Shown here: positions 1 through 9,252 of the stretch, one piece after another
Position numbering within the stretch: position 1 is the stretch's first letter
Layout of the letters: the number at the start of each line of letters is the position of its first letter
From: Capnocytophaga periodontitidis
GTDB taxonomy: Bacteria; Bacteroidota; Bacteroidia; Flavobacteriales; Flavobacteriaceae
NCBI RefSeq assembly: GCF_016126015.1
Contig: NZ_JAEFDB010000011.1
Span: 1-64,000, forward strand
Direction: 5' to 3'
Length of the DNA: 64,000 nt
Position numbers and translations under genes: made by a program
The notes under the pieces: generated by a model
Seen by the model: only the letters and a program-made list of their open reading frames with translations
Databases searched by the model: none
What the model was told of the DNA's origin: nothing

Positions 1-217
1 AATAGCCCCCGAACCCCCGAAGGGGGACTAGCTGAAAAAGAGGTGTGAGTTGTGCGGGTGGGGATGGGAGGGGTGCAAGCTATGCGGGCAAGGATGGAGG
101 GGTGAGATGAATCAGAAAATTAGGAAAAGAGAGGGTGGTGGTGGAAATTGGGGGTGGGATTTAGAGAAAGAGAGGGTGGTGATGAGATTTGGTGGTGGGA
201 TTGGGAGGTTAGGGAAA
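1..217. other. Non-coding G-rich stretch at window edge
   Basis: No gene is visible here. The plus strand is purine-rich, with a small C5-GAA-G5 hairpin near base 15-27. Four G-runs at 56-73 (GGG, GGGG, GGG, GGGG with 1-2 base loops) fit the classical G-quadruplex pattern. Two imperfect copies of AGAGGGTGGTG lie near 130 and 171. The stretch is downstream of the minus-strand kinase gene, so it would be its 3' untranslated region. Confidence 0.6.
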
Positions 218-1726
218 TTAATTTACTAAGGTGATATAAAGCAATCTGCCGCCTTCATCATTTGAGAGCTTTATTTTTTTCTCATTGGTGAGTTCTACCA
301 TTGTACCAATGGGAATGGGTTTGTTTTCTGTAACGTCTTTCATATCGGGGAGGGATTGATTGACGAGTACCCATCTGTTTTGGTAAAAGGTGAAATAACC
401 TACAGGCTTTTTGTCGTCGTTAGTGAGATTCTCGTTGCGGATGAGCTTGCGCGATACGTGCCACTTGAAAAGGTATTGGTTGTGATATATCATCAGGCGA
501 TGGTTTTCGGGTTTCCACACATTGTTGCCGGCATTGTAATACAAGTCGGCGATGGGGAGACTACCGCGATGAGGGGTACCACAAAACGGACACTTAGGGC
601 GAGCGGTATTATCGAATACATACCACTTTTGTGTACAACTTGGATTGCTGCAAGGTTGTATCAAATCTACAGTTTTAAGCAGGGCTGTTTCCCACTCGTT
701 AGCAATAGGGCGTAACATTGGGTTGTGCAATCCGTCGATGAAAGCGCGATTGAAGAGTTCGGTGAGATAGGGTCCTGTAACGGTATAAGGCAATTTGGCG
801 GGGTCACCCCAAAAAGCGTCCCACTTGCGCAACTGGTCGGGTTTTACGCGATTGGTGGCATCGGTGGGGTGTTCTATAAAGAGAGCCTTCTCCCCCATCG
901 CCAACAACTCGTCTTTTTCGGCATCTAAATCCCATACTTTGCTACCTTTGAGCGGGTGGCGTCGCAAGAGATACATATATATAAGTACTGCCAAAGCGTG
1001 CAAGTCTGTTTTTTGGTTAGGCAGTGCACGTTTAGGATCTTTGAAGTCTAAATGTTTGGTGCTAAGCACTTCGGGGGCTATAAAATCGGCGGTACCGATG
1101 ACCTCTGGGGGGAACATTCCAGGTACAACCAAACCATCTAAGTCGATGATATTTGCCGATTTGGTTACGGGGTCGATGAGGATATTGTTGTAAGAGAGGT
1201 CGGAATGGGCGAGCCCCATTTGGTGCATTTTCTTAATGCCGCGACAGATATTGATAGCGATTTGGAAATAGCTAAGCCAATCGCCTAACTCTGAAGGATC
1301 TAAGCAAAGGGGATACTGAGGGTCACGAAAGGAAGGGGTAGTGAACCACTTACCTTTTTTTTCTTCGCCTTTGAGTCCGTCGTCGGCAATACGTCCTTTG
1401 GCAAAGAAGAATTTACGGTCGTAGATAGGAACAATCACGCCTGTTTTACCGTCTTTTTCGACGGCATCGTAAGGCCAGCGAAAAATCTCGTTGAGGAAAT
1501 AATCGGGGGCATTACCTTTTTTGATATTCTCTAAATACAGAGAGACGATGCGCTTGATGCGTTCTTTTTGGTTAAAATCTAAAGGTTCACGGAAGAAAGC
1601 TACCACATAACGACGATCGGGAGAGAAATATACGTCTTTCACTCCCCCACGTTTGGGGTTGCCATCATCTACATATTGGTAGGATTTGGAAGTATCTATA
1701 ATTGATTTTACAGTGATTGTATTCAT
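218..1726 (-). CDS. Ser/Thr protein kinase-like protein with C-terminal zinc ribbon (TerY-P triad kinase)
   Basis: This is probably a cytoplasmic protein kinase that works with the adjacent VWA protein and PP2C phosphatase in Ter-type stress signalling. The catalytic loop reads HSDLSYNNIL (the HRD equivalent, with catalytic Asp and Asn) and is followed by DLDG in the DFG position. A canonical VAIK lysine is not obvious: the strand reads YVVAFFRE, so the ATP-binding lobe is atypical. The C-terminal part holds a CxxxC...CPFC four-cysteine zinc ribbon near residues 358-383. The gene starts 1 bp after the phosphatase stop, so translational coupling is likely. The VWA/PP2C/kinase order matches the TerY-phosphorylation triad known from comparative genomics. 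The substrate is unknown. Confidence 0.75.
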   Translation of the reverse strand: MNTITVKSIIDTSKSYQYVDDGNPKRGGVKDVYFSPDRRYVVAFFREPLDFNQKERIKRIVSLYLENIKKGNAPDYFLNEIFRWPYDAVEKDGKTGVIVPIYDRKFFFAKGRIADDGLKGEEKKGKWFTTPSFRDPQYPLCLDPSELGDWLSYFQIAINICRGIKKMHQMGLAHSDLSYNNILIDPVTKSANIIDLDGLVVPGMFPPEVIGTADFIAPEVLSTKHLDFKDPKRALPNQKTDLHALAVLIYMYLLRRHPLKGSKVWDLDAEKDELLAMGEKALFIEHPTDATNRVKPDQLRKWDAFWGDPAKLPYTVTGPYLTELFNRAFIDGLHNPMLRPIANEWETALLKTVDLIQPCSNPSCTQKWYVFDNTARPKCPFCGTPHRGSLPIADLYYNAGNNVWKPENHRLMIYHNQYLFKWHVSRKLIRNENLTNDDKKPVGYFTFYQNRWVLVNQSLPDMKDVTENKPIPIGTMVELTNEKKIKLSNDEGGRLLYITLVN

Positions 1727-1727
1727 T

Positions 1728-3104
1728 TTAGTAAATAATCGCGAGGGTTCTATCGTCGGAATTGCCTTTGCTCCAGAAGTCGAGCCACTGAAGGAGCTGC
1801 TGATCTATTTGGTTATCATTTTGGAAATCGACTTGACAATGGTCGTCGTTCTCTCCATTGAGGTCGGCTAAGAAATTATTCCAACATTCTATTTTAGTAA
1901 GGTTGTTTTCGACTACAAACTTAGGGTCGTAGATGCCGTCGGTCATTAGGAATAGTTTAGAAAAACCGTTAAAGCGATGAATGCCAAAGCGTTTACCGAC
2001 GGGTATTTCGGCATCGTTAGAATAAATCTCGGGCATAGTGATGAAACGTGTACCTCCGCCAAATTCACCTATATCTAATAGGTTGAGTAATTGCACTTCG
2101 GTTTGTGCTTCGTTTAGAATACAAATAGGACAATCGCCTACACCGAAGGTGAGTAGCACATAGCCAAAATCGTACTTCTTAGCCAAGGCAAAAATGAGTG
2201 TTGTATGGAGGTCTTTCAGCGCAATTTCTTCGGCGTTAGCAAAATCTTCTAAATAACGGAAGAGTTCTCGGAGCTTGCGATAAATGGCATTTACAATATT
2301 GCTCTTATGTGTGAGGTCTTCGGCTGCTGCGAAATAAGCAACCACCTCTTGGTCGATTGTATTTAGAAAATCGCTATCGTTGAAACTGTCGCAAATGAAA
2401 TGAGTGGCAATTTCGGAGCCTTTGCGTGCAAACTTAGCTGATCCTGCCCCATCGGCGACGGCTATTACTTGCCAATCGTTAGGCAAAGGCAAAGTGTAGA
2501 AATCGTCGTCGCGAGCGCTTCCTTGGTGAGCGTGTGACCTGCCACGTTTAGAAGCTACTACGAGTTTTTTGTCTAAGAAAGAAGCTTTTAGAGTAGCTTC
2601 TTCGGTTTTGTAGAAACGCGCTTCTTTATCTAAAGGAATATCTTGCCAAAGGTCTTTAGGGTCGGGGTTGATGATGAAAGGCACTCGCTTTACACGTTCG
2701 ATCAAATCGGGGTCTTGAGTGCAATAGAAATGAATTTCCAACTCGGTACTCGCTGCCAGTGTAGGTTTTCCTATAATGGTGTGTGTATCGGGGGAGAAAA
2801 TGAGCCCCAATTCTTCTAAAGGACTGATATGAGTGATGTGTATATGCGGAAATTCCTCTAAATTAAAGCTAAAATTATAATCTTTTTTAGCATTGGCATT
2901 GGCAATTGGCAAATGAGCATCTAAAAAAGATTCAATTTCGTAATATATATGGTATTTTTCTTTCACTTCTTCTTGTAGTTGATGCACTAAACTGCTAATT
3001 TTTTCGGACTGAGAGAGTATAGAGAGCACTTTGGCTTCTACTCGTGGATTGGGTTGCCCATTGGTGTGTTCCCCTTTGATGATGGTTTGTATAATTTCGT
3101 CCAT
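1728..3104 (-). CDS. PP2C-family protein phosphatase
   Basis: A predicted metal-dependent Ser/Thr phosphatase that would oppose the kinase encoded directly downstream. The C-terminal half has the PPM motifs: RDDDFYTLPL, then VADGAGSA, a late FLMTDGIYD and a final DDRTLAII. The metal-binding aspartates therefore look intact. The first ~170 residues are extra and may bind a partner or sense a signal; they contain a short repeat of immunoglobulin-like strands but no domain I can name. The start codon overlaps the stop of the upstream VWA gene by one base (TAATG), which is typical of a tightly coupled operon. Length (458 aa) exceeds a bare PP2C domain (~250 aa). Confidence 0.8.
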   Translation of the reverse strand: MDEIIQTIIKGEHTNGQPNPRVEAKVLSILSQSEKISSLVHQLQEEVKEKYHIYYEIESFLDAHLPIANANAKKDYNFSFNLEEFPHIHITHISPLEELGLIFSPDTHTIIGKPTLAASTELEIHFYCTQDPDLIERVKRVPFIINPDPKDLWQDIPLDKEARFYKTEEATLKASFLDKKLVVASKRGRSHAHQGSARDDDFYTLPLPNDWQVIAVADGAGSAKFARKGSEIATHFICDSFNDSDFLNTIDQEVVAYFAAAEDLTHKSNIVNAIYRKLRELFRYLEDFANAEEIALKDLHTTLIFALAKKYDFGYVLLTFGVGDCPICILNEAQTEVQLLNLLDIGEFGGGTRFITMPEIYSNDAEIPVGKRFGIHRFNGFSKLFLMTDGIYDPKFVVENNLTKIECWNNFLADLNGENDDHCQVDFQNDNQIDQQLLQWLDFWSKGNSDDRTLAIIY

Positions 3105-4147
3105 TAGCCTAAGGTTCTATTGATGTCAAAATCTTCATCGGACATAGTGTAGTTAGCCACTGATCCACACCACGGACAGCTGTTCTCGCCTTCGCCAGAG
3201 ATGCAGTGCACGCCTCCACAAGAGCAGGTTGCCAAAGCGTAGGCATTGCCACAACAAGGGCAAGAAGGGTTGCCCATCAGCTCGTCCGACGACACTTTGA
3301 GGGCGTAGTTCGTTTCGTTAGAGAATTCTTTATAACTATTCTCGTCTATTTTATAAGCTCCTTGTAGCATATAGATACGGGTTTGCATTCCGTAGATGCC
3401 CGAACTTCGAGAGCTTTTTTGGAATTTGATAAGATATTGTTTTTGGGTATTAGAGCACTTACCGCGAATGACCACGAAGTTTTCATCGGGGACATCGTGG
3501 CGCTTGGTGAGGTCGATGCTTTCAATGAGGTGATGATCGGGTTTGGCGAGCTTGATAGCATCGGTATTGGTGTTGTTCACCTGCTCGCTGGTGGTTTTAA
3601 TAGAAGCGGTAATCCACTTAAAGAACTCTTTGTAAGCGGCTGCATTGGTATTGTTGAACTGCAAGACTTGATCGGTGAGTTGCCCTAAGAGGTTGTAGTT
3701 TGTGTTCTCACCCAACGAAATCACCACTAAGTTTGCTTTACGGCGGTAATGAGTATTCCAACGTTCGATAGCTTGGGCGGGGTCGTCAGTAGGGATACCA
3801 TCGGTGAAAAGGAAAATGAGGGGTTTCCAATCGCCTTTGCGTTCGAGGGTAGTTTTGACTACTTCGCGGTCGATAGCGTTCATCAGTTCGTTGAGCCCGC
3901 TGGCAAGGGAAGTACCCCCACCAATAGGAATTTTAGGCGGGTAGAAAGTGATGATATCCTGCAAAGGCGTAATGACCTTACTTTTCCCAGCAAAGCCAAT
4001 GATAGAGAGCCAAACGGTTTCGAGTGCAAAAGGATCGGCTTTGAGTTCTTTGATGATTGTAGCCATACCATCTTGCACGTGTTCTATGGGGTCACCGACC
4101 ATTGATTCGGAGACGTCGAGGAGAAAATAAATGGGGAGTCTGCGCAT
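3104..4147 (-). CDS. VWA-domain protein with C-terminal zinc ribbon (TerY type)
   Basis: A von Willebrand factor A protein of the TerY group. The MIDAS metal site is visible: DVSES near the N-terminus, the Thr of GGGTS, and FTDGIPTDD. After the ~200-residue VWA domain comes a linker and a cysteine-rich tail (CPCC, CSC, HC, CPWC) that should form one or two zinc ribbons. It is the first gene of the VWA/PP2C/kinase triad and probably serves as the scaffold or phosphorylation target. No signal peptide is present, so it is cytoplasmic. The two shorter VWA genes at 7.1-8.4 kb lack the zinc tail. Confidence 0.8.
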   Translation of the reverse strand: MRRLPIYFLLDVSESMVGDPIEHVQDGMATIIKELKADPFALETVWLSIIGFAGKSKVITPLQDIITFYPPKIPIGGGTSLASGLNELMNAIDREVVKTTLERKGDWKPLIFLFTDGIPTDDPAQAIERWNTHYRRKANLVVISLGENTNYNLLGQLTDQVLQFNNTNAAAYKEFFKWITASIKTTSEQVNNTNTDAIKLAKPDHHLIESIDLTKRHDVPDENFVVIRGKCSNTQKQYLIKFQKSSRSSGIYGMQTRIYMLQGAYKIDENSYKEFSNETNYALKVSSDELMGNPSCPCCGNAYALATCSCGGVHCISGEGENSCPWCGSVANYTMSDEDFDINRTLG

Positions 4148-4163
4148 TTTTTTTAGATAAGAG

Positions 4164-5627
4164 TTATTGACAGTTTTTTTGGTAGTCTTGAATCACTTCA
4201 ATAAGTCCTTCTTTTGTGAAGGTGTTATATTTTGTTGGATCCATAGAGGGGCAATTTAGGTATTTAGAGAGCAAACGTTGTATTTTTTCAGGTTTTTTAG
4301 TGCGGAAAATTCCTTTTTCACCTAAATAAATAGCTTTGTCATTACCTTTTACTTTCAGTAAATAATCATCGGGATAGGCGATGTGATTCAATACGTAATT
4401 TCCATCTTTTTCATATAGAATTTCAAAGAACTGATAAGTATAAGGGTCGGCGAAGCTACTGCTTTTCATATAATCGTTTTCAAGAGGTTCTACTCCTAAA
4501 TAACAATGACCTTCAGCACAGAATTTCACTTTGTCATCAGCGTTAAAAGTAATAACATTACCTGTTTGGTCTTTTAATTTAAGAAGTCTTCCGAGTGTAG
4601 ATCTATCGGGGAGAGTAGCGCCCATTCTTTTTTCAATTGACTCAAATTCGATGGTCAAAGCACCTTCTTTTTTCTCATTGTTTTTATCGATTACATAGCC
4701 AGCTACATTGTATAAATTCATTGAACCAACTTTAGCTTCTTCTCTTTTTTCATTGTATTTTCTTTTAGCTTCTTGTTTTTTAGCTTCTAAAAACTGTTCA
4801 AAAGCTACAGTCATATCGCCAAATGGATAACCATTAGCATATAAACGTTGTACAATACGTTTAGCTAAAGGGTCATAGCCAGGAGCTTTATCAGGTTGTG
4901 GTTCTATAAGTTTTGACAATATGCTAAACTCTTTTTGGTCATAAGTTTTTATGATGTAAAAGCCATCAGCTTTTGCTTCATATTCTAAAGAAGCAACCTG
5001 ACCTCCGTTTTCATCGGTTACAGTATATTTGTAGGCAGCAGGTTTGTTCATAAAATTATCCATTTTGGAAACTTTTGCAGAAATAGTTCCTATTTTATTG
5101 CCGTCCTTAAGTATATTGTTTTGTTCTATTCTTAATTTATCGGCATTTGCTAACTCTTGTTCTGTTCTGGTAGCTTCGCGTTCTTCTTCGTAAATAGCGT
5201 CCCATCTATCAGAGAAAGGCTGGTCTTGAGAAGCGAAAAACTGATTAATAAACTGGTTATTTGCTCCTTTTAGAGGGAGTAATTCAGGGATTGTTTTTAA
5301 GATAGCATCTGTAACATACTTTTCTATTGAAAAAGTAAGTTTAAAGGAGTAAGGGAGAGATATTTCTCTTACATTGTTGTTAGCACCTTTAAAGCGCAAC
5401 CATCTCTCGGGAGTGCTGTTGCCAGAAACTGTAGCATAAGGGGCTTCGGCAGTAAACAAGAAATTGCCTGACAAATCGGAATAACTAACCACTTTATCCT
5501 TACTGCTTATTTTTGCGATAGGAGTACCATCGATGAGTAATTCTCCTTTTTTTATTTTTATATCTTGAGCTAATGACTTTGTTATCAAAAAGAAAACTCC
5601 AATGCTGAATAAAATTATTTTTTTCAT
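4164..5627 (-). CDS. Exported protein of unknown function
   Basis: I do not recognise this family. The N-terminus is a clear Sec signal (MKK, hydrophobic stretch, cleavage after SLAQ), so the protein is exported to the periplasm or surface. The mature part begins with two short segments that repeat a theme (ELLIDGTPIAKIS and NNILKDGNKIGTIS, about residues 30 and 170), suggesting a duplicated beta-rich domain. A charged, probably helical stretch lies near residues 280-300. It is inserted among Ter-cluster genes and separated from the VWA gene by only 16 bp, so it may be co-transcribed with the triad. An envelope stress input is possible but unproven. Confidence 0.6.
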   Translation of the reverse strand: MKKIILFSIGVFFLITKSLAQDIKIKKGELLIDGTPIAKISSKDKVVSYSDLSGNFLFTAEAPYATVSGNSTPERWLRFKGANNNVREISLPYSFKLTFSIEKYVTDAILKTIPELLPLKGANNQFINQFFASQDQPFSDRWDAIYEEEREATRTEQELANADKLRIEQNNILKDGNKIGTISAKVSKMDNFMNKPAAYKYTVTDENGGQVASLEYEAKADGFYIIKTYDQKEFSILSKLIEPQPDKAPGYDPLAKRIVQRLYANGYPFGDMTVAFEQFLEAKKQEAKRKYNEKREEAKVGSMNLYNVAGYVIDKNNEKKEGALTIEFESIEKRMGATLPDRSTLGRLLKLKDQTGNVITFNADDKVKFCAEGHCYLGVEPLENDYMKSSSFADPYTYQFFEILYEKDGNYVLNHIAYPDDYLLKVKGNDKAIYLGEKGIFRTKKPEKIQRLLSKYLNCPSMDPTKYNTFTKEGLIEVIQDYQKNCQ

Positions 5628-5685
5628 ATTTATGTAGTTTTATTAATTTTGTAATGTTACTTAACGTAAGTTTTTTTAGATAGAT

Positions 5686-7059
5686 TTAGTTTGCTACTAT
5701 TTTAATTTCTGTACAATAGTCGTAGTTATTAGATTTCATAAAGGTAAAGAAATGATCTTGCCATTTTTTTATAGAAGTTCCTTTGGGAGAGTCTACTCTG
5801 CAATTTAGAAGTTTGAGAGCTTCAACACCTACCATAGCAGGCTGACTTGTTCCTTTTACATAGACATTTGAACGATTAACAACAAGTGTTTTATCTGCAA
5901 TTATTTGACCATTTGATTCAATAGAGCACCCTCCTTCTATGGTAAGATCCTTTATTACATTGATATTTCTTATTAGATATGCTTCTGTAAATAAATTGAG
6001 GGTACCATTTCCTGTAATTTTTAAACTTCCATTAAGTACCGCAATAGCAGGATAATTTTTAGAATAGATTTTATTATTCTCTTGTAGTACAATGGTAAGA
6101 TCAGCGGAATTTTTTTCTGTTTGAGAAATACCATCTGTATCCTTTTCTGTAACTTTAATAGAGACTCCATTGAGGATAAGAATACGTTTTTTGGGTTTAT
6201 AGCGAATAACACCAGATTCAAGAGCTGGGAAGTTCTCAGAGGTAATCTTCCAATAATTGGTAGCTGTAAGTTGTTTACTACCTATATAGATGCCATAATC
6301 ACCTGTGGGGATATTTTCCATAGGGAAAGGGTCGTCATCATAAGATTCCTTGTACTCATCTCTTTCATAAAACTTTGCTTCCCAGTTTTTATCAGTTAAT
6401 AGGTCTAACACCTGTTTGTTAATTTTATTTGCCTCGGAAGTACCTTCTTTAAAAGATTGCAGAAAGATAGTAGCCTTGTTGTTAATTTCTTTTTTAGGAA
6501 TATTTTGGGCAATTGCAAGCATAGCTTCTTCTTTAATTTGGTTGTTATTGATCCAAACTTCAGAGAGAGCAATATTCTTACTAAGATCTAAGTGTGCGAG
6601 TTCATTTCTTTCAAGAGATAAGGTTTTCAAAGCTGGAGAATGAGAGAGATCAATATTTTTTATCTTAACTTTGTTTGCTATAAAATGGGTAAAGTTTCCA
6701 TAGAAAGTTACCACCGCACTTTTGAAAGTATAGTTTTTAGGGGAATTAGTAAACACTTGGGTTTGCTCATCTTCATCCTGAAGGCCGTTGTTATTGAGGT
6801 CTACCCATCCTTTACCGATAGCATTTATCTCAATCTGTGCACTTGTGGATTGGGTGTAGAAAGTGATGTAGTGCTGTTCTTTTTGGTTGATATTAGGGTT
6901 GATTGCCCATCCTAAATCAAGAATTTTAACCTCAGGATTAGGTTTGGGATCTGGTTTAGGAGTAGGCTCGTTGTTATCACTACCTTTAGAGCAAGCTACC
7001 AATGTAACAGCTGCTATAAGTAGGAGGAATATTTTTTTGATAAGACCAAGAGTTTTCAT
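5686..7059 (-). CDS. Lipoprotein with LRR-like segment and beta-helix-like C-terminus
   Basis: The N-terminus carries a lipobox (LVACSKG), followed by a Pro/Lys-rich linker, so this is an outer-membrane-type lipoprotein. A calcium-loop-like motif (DLNNNGLQDEDE) lies near residue 87. Next come leucine-rich-repeat-like segments (LKTLSLERNELAHLDLSKN, then a matching NxxI strand). The C-terminal ~170 residues have repeated ITGNGTL / LTIEGG / VVNRSNV rungs that resemble a right-handed beta-helix carbohydrate-binding domain of the Cthe_2159 kind. Function is unknown; binding to glycan or protein at the surface is inferred. It lies inside the Ter cluster next to another exported protein, apart from the cytoplasmic genes. 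Confidence 0.55.
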   Translation of the reverse strand: MKTLGLIKKIFLLLIAAVTLVACSKGSDNNEPTPKPDPKPNPEVKILDLGWAINPNINQKEQHYITFYTQSTSAQIEINAIGKGWVDLNNNGLQDEDEQTQVFTNSPKNYTFKSAVVTFYGNFTHFIANKVKIKNIDLSHSPALKTLSLERNELAHLDLSKNIALSEVWINNNQIKEEAMLAIAQNIPKKEINNKATIFLQSFKEGTSEANKINKQVLDLLTDKNWEAKFYERDEYKESYDDDPFPMENIPTGDYGIYIGSKQLTATNYWKITSENFPALESGVIRYKPKKRILILNGVSIKVTEKDTDGISQTEKNSADLTIVLQENNKIYSKNYPAIAVLNGSLKITGNGTLNLFTEAYLIRNINVIKDLTIEGGCSIESNGQIIADKTLVVNRSNVYVKGTSQPAMVGVEALKLLNCRVDSPKGTSIKKWQDHFFTFMKSNNYDYCTEIKIVAN

Positions 7060-7111
7060 TTGATGAATTTTAAATTAATAATGAGAATTATTTACTTAAT
7101 CATAATCCTTT

Positions 7112-7750
7112 CTATACTACTAAATTGAGTTCACGGGGTGGAGGTGGGAGAGTCATAGATTCGCCGGTGCCTTGTGATTTGCCGCCCATTTCTATAGATG
7201 AACTCACCCATTTGAAAAAGGTAGTGAGCATATTGGCATCGGTGGTATCGAGTTTTACCACATCGGGGGTGAGTTCTTGGAGGTAGGACACTTCGGCTTT
7301 TGGCCCTGCAGCACAACCTACAATCACACCAAAATCTAAGGCTTTTACTTTAGGGATATATTCACGATACTTCTGTATATCGGAAGGTTTGCCATCGGTA
7401 AAGATAAATAAAAGCGGTTTCCAGTCGCCTTTTTGTTGCGCTGAACCTCTGATGAGTTCAGTTTTTACCAAATCACACACCATTTCAAGAGCTTCGCCAG
7501 TGTGAGTAGGCCCACTTTCGGGACATTTGATTTCGATAGGCTGAAAAGAAGCTAAATCTATCAGCGGGATGATATTGCGCACTTCACGGTCGAAAGTAAT
7601 GACACTCAAATAGAGGGAATCCATTGCTTGAGGGTCGTTGCGTAGCATATTGATGAGCCCATAGAAGCCGTTGTTGAGGGCTTGGATAGGTTCACCGCTC
7701 ATTGAGCCTGAAGTGTCTAAAAGAAAATAAGCTAAGAGTCGTCTGTTCAT
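7112..7750 (-). CDS. TerY-like VWA-domain protein
   Basis: A compact, single-domain VWA protein. MIDAS residues are intact: DTSGSMSGEP at the N-terminus, a Thr in the GPTHTGEAL loop and FTDGKPSD. It ends with a short PPPPRELNLVV tail that is echoed in the neighbouring VWA protein. TerY proteins act in the cytoplasm with TerD in stress responses; the metal-dependent ligand is unknown. The gene follows the paralogue at 7753-8391 with a 2 bp gap, so the two are a tandem duplicate that has diverged. It is probably part of the terD operon. Confidence 0.8.
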   Translation of the reverse strand: MNRRLLAYFLLDTSGSMSGEPIQALNNGFYGLINMLRNDPQAMDSLYLSVITFDREVRNIIPLIDLASFQPIEIKCPESGPTHTGEALEMVCDLVKTELIRGSAQQKGDWKPLLFIFTDGKPSDIQKYREYIPKVKALDFGVIVGCAAGPKAEVSYLQELTPDVVKLDTTDANMLTTFFKWVSSSIEMGGKSQGTGESMTLPPPPRELNLVV

Positions 7751-7752
7751 CG

Positions 7753-8391
7753 TTATGAAACAATTACTAATTCACTTGGTGGAGGAGGAAGTTGGTCTTT
7801 TTTGGTAAGGTCGATACCTGTTTCTTCTACTTTGGTAGAGGTAGTGGCAATAGAGGCAGATACCCATTGGAAGAATTTTCCAATGCTATCGGCATCGGTA
7901 TTGCTAAGGCGTACAACTTGGTCGGCTATTTCCTTGAGCACTTTATCGTCGGCGTTATTACCAGCGGCACATCCCACTATCAATCCTTTTTTTACGGCTT
8001 TGAGTTTTTGGAATCCCGCTTGCCAATCGTCGGTAGGAACACCATCGGTCATAATAAAAACGATAGGTTTCCAGTCGCCTTTTTGTTCGAGAGTTGTTTT
8101 GGTAACTTCATTTTCCAATTTATCGGCGAGGAGGCTTAGAGCTGCACCGAGAGCTGTTGTGCCAGCGGCTTTAAGGTCTACCGTTTGGAAAGAAGCTAAA
8201 TCGGTAAGAGGGATAAGTTGTTTAGCATCGGAATCGAAAGTGATGATGCTCACAAAAGCGGTTTCGATAGCCTGAGGGTTTTGGCGCAGCGAATGAATCA
8301 TCATTTGCACGCCATTTTTCACTGCCTCAATAGGTTCGCCGGTCATTGATCCGGAAGTATCTAAGAGGAGGTATACGGGAAGTCGTCTCAT
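7753..8391 (-). CDS. TerY-like VWA-domain protein
   Basis: A paralogue of the next gene with the same length (212 aa) and the same layout. The MIDAS site reads DTSGSMTGEP, with the Thr in AAGTTALG and MTDGVPTDD. The protein ends in PPPPSELVIVS. No membrane segment or signal is present. It is the first VWA gene after the terD genes, from which a 160 bp MITE-like repeat separates it. The pair may form a heteromer, which would explain retention of two near-equal copies; this is inference. Confidence 0.8.
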   Translation of the reverse strand: MRRLPVYLLLDTSGSMTGEPIEAVKNGVQMMIHSLRQNPQAIETAFVSIITFDSDAKQLIPLTDLASFQTVDLKAAGTTALGAALSLLADKLENEVTKTTLEQKGDWKPIVFIMTDGVPTDDWQAGFQKLKAVKKGLIVGCAAGNNADDKVLKEIADQVVRLSNTDADSIGKFFQWVSASIATTSTKVEETGIDLTKKDQLPPPPSELVIVS

Positions 8392-8406
8392 TGTATTGCA
8401 TATTTT

Positions 8407-8566
8407 AAGAGATTGTCCAAAAAGTTTTTTGTACGAGCGTTTGCAATGGGCGTTTGCAAAACGCCCCTACATAGCATACTCTAAAAGTAATTGATTATCA
8501 GAGCAGTCAATTTTACGAAAGTGTAGGGACACAAAGGCAATTTTTGTACTTTTTGAACAATCTCTT
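8407..8566. repeat. MITE-like element with 19 bp terminal inverted repeats
   Basis: The left end (8407-8425) and the right end (8548-8566) are inverted repeats of 19 bp with one mismatch (AAGAGATTGT[C/T]CAAAAAGT). Inside are nested shorter inverted repeats, including GCGTTTGCAA/ TTTGCAAAACGC and CCCCTACA / TGTAGGG. There is no coding capacity. The layout fits a small non-autonomous mobile element between the VWA and terD genes; no target duplication was confirmed. Confidence 0.6.
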
Positions 8567-8571
8567 TTAGA

Positions 8572-9231
8572 TTATAAATAACTTTGAACAATACGGTGAA
8601 TGGTTTGACCAAGGAAAGAATCGTCGACAGGATCACCGATAGCATCAAACTTCCATTCGCCATTTCTCTTGTAGAGTTTTGCCAAAATAAGAGCGCGTTT
8701 GCCAGCATAAGCAGGTTCAGCAGCTACGTTGTAAGAGGCAAATACAGAGTTTACACGCTGTGGTGTTCCTTCGAACATACGAATTTTAGCATAAGGGATT
8801 TGTGAAAAGTCTTCTTTACCTACGTTGTTGAGGAAGAAGAAGATTTTAGATACATTAGGAGCTACACGATCTAAGTTTACAGTGATAATTTCGTTGTCGA
8901 GACCATCGTCACCCCCTTTATCGCCTTGCAAATCGTCGCCAGTGTGGTGAAGAGCGCCGTCATTGGAATCTAATTTTCCTTTAGGAAGACCAAATTGTTG
9001 CAAGATTTGGATGTTGTACAAAGGAGAATAGAGGTGGTCACACACATTATTATTGTCGTCGATAAGCACACAGCTAAGGTCTAAATCCACATCTTGTTTG
9101 TTTTTCATCAAACCAAAGAGAGCTTTAGTTTCGATAGCGCCCCAGTTCACTCCAATACAGAAGTTTTGTAGTTTTTCACCAGATTCTTTGCGTAGGTCGA
9201 TTTTTTGACCTTTTTGTAAATTGATTGCCAT
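8572..9231 (-). CDS. terD: TerD-family stress protein
   Basis: A member of the calcium-binding TerD family. The start is placed at MAINLQKGQ because both other TerD proteins here begin the same way; a longer reading adds eight unlikely residues. Family features are the DLDLSCVLID acidic strand, HHTGDDLQGDKGGDDG and a late GEWKFDAIGDP motif, all of which contribute to calcium sites in this fold. At 219 aa it is slightly longer than the ~190 aa norm. It is separated from the preceding terD by 63 bp that include a palindrome. TerD proteins act in the cytoplasm, possibly as membrane-associated Ca2+-dependent stress factors. Confidence 0.88.
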   Translation of the reverse strand: MAINLQKGQKIDLRKESGEKLQNFCIGVNWGAIETKALFGLMKNKQDVDLDLSCVLIDDNNNVCDHLYSPLYNIQILQQFGLPKGKLDSNDGALHHTGDDLQGDKGGDDGLDNEIITVNLDRVAPNVSKIFFFLNNVGKEDFSQIPYAKIRMFEGTPQRVNSVFASYNVAAEPAYAGKRALILAKLYKRNGEWKFDAIGDPVDDSFLGQTIHRIVQSYL

Positions 9232-9252
9232 AAAAATAATTTTTAAATTAAT

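Noticed and set aside
356-928. Plus-strand open frames opposite the kinase gene
   Set aside because: They lie entirely antisense to a well-supported kinase frame, have no family features and reflect its codon bias.
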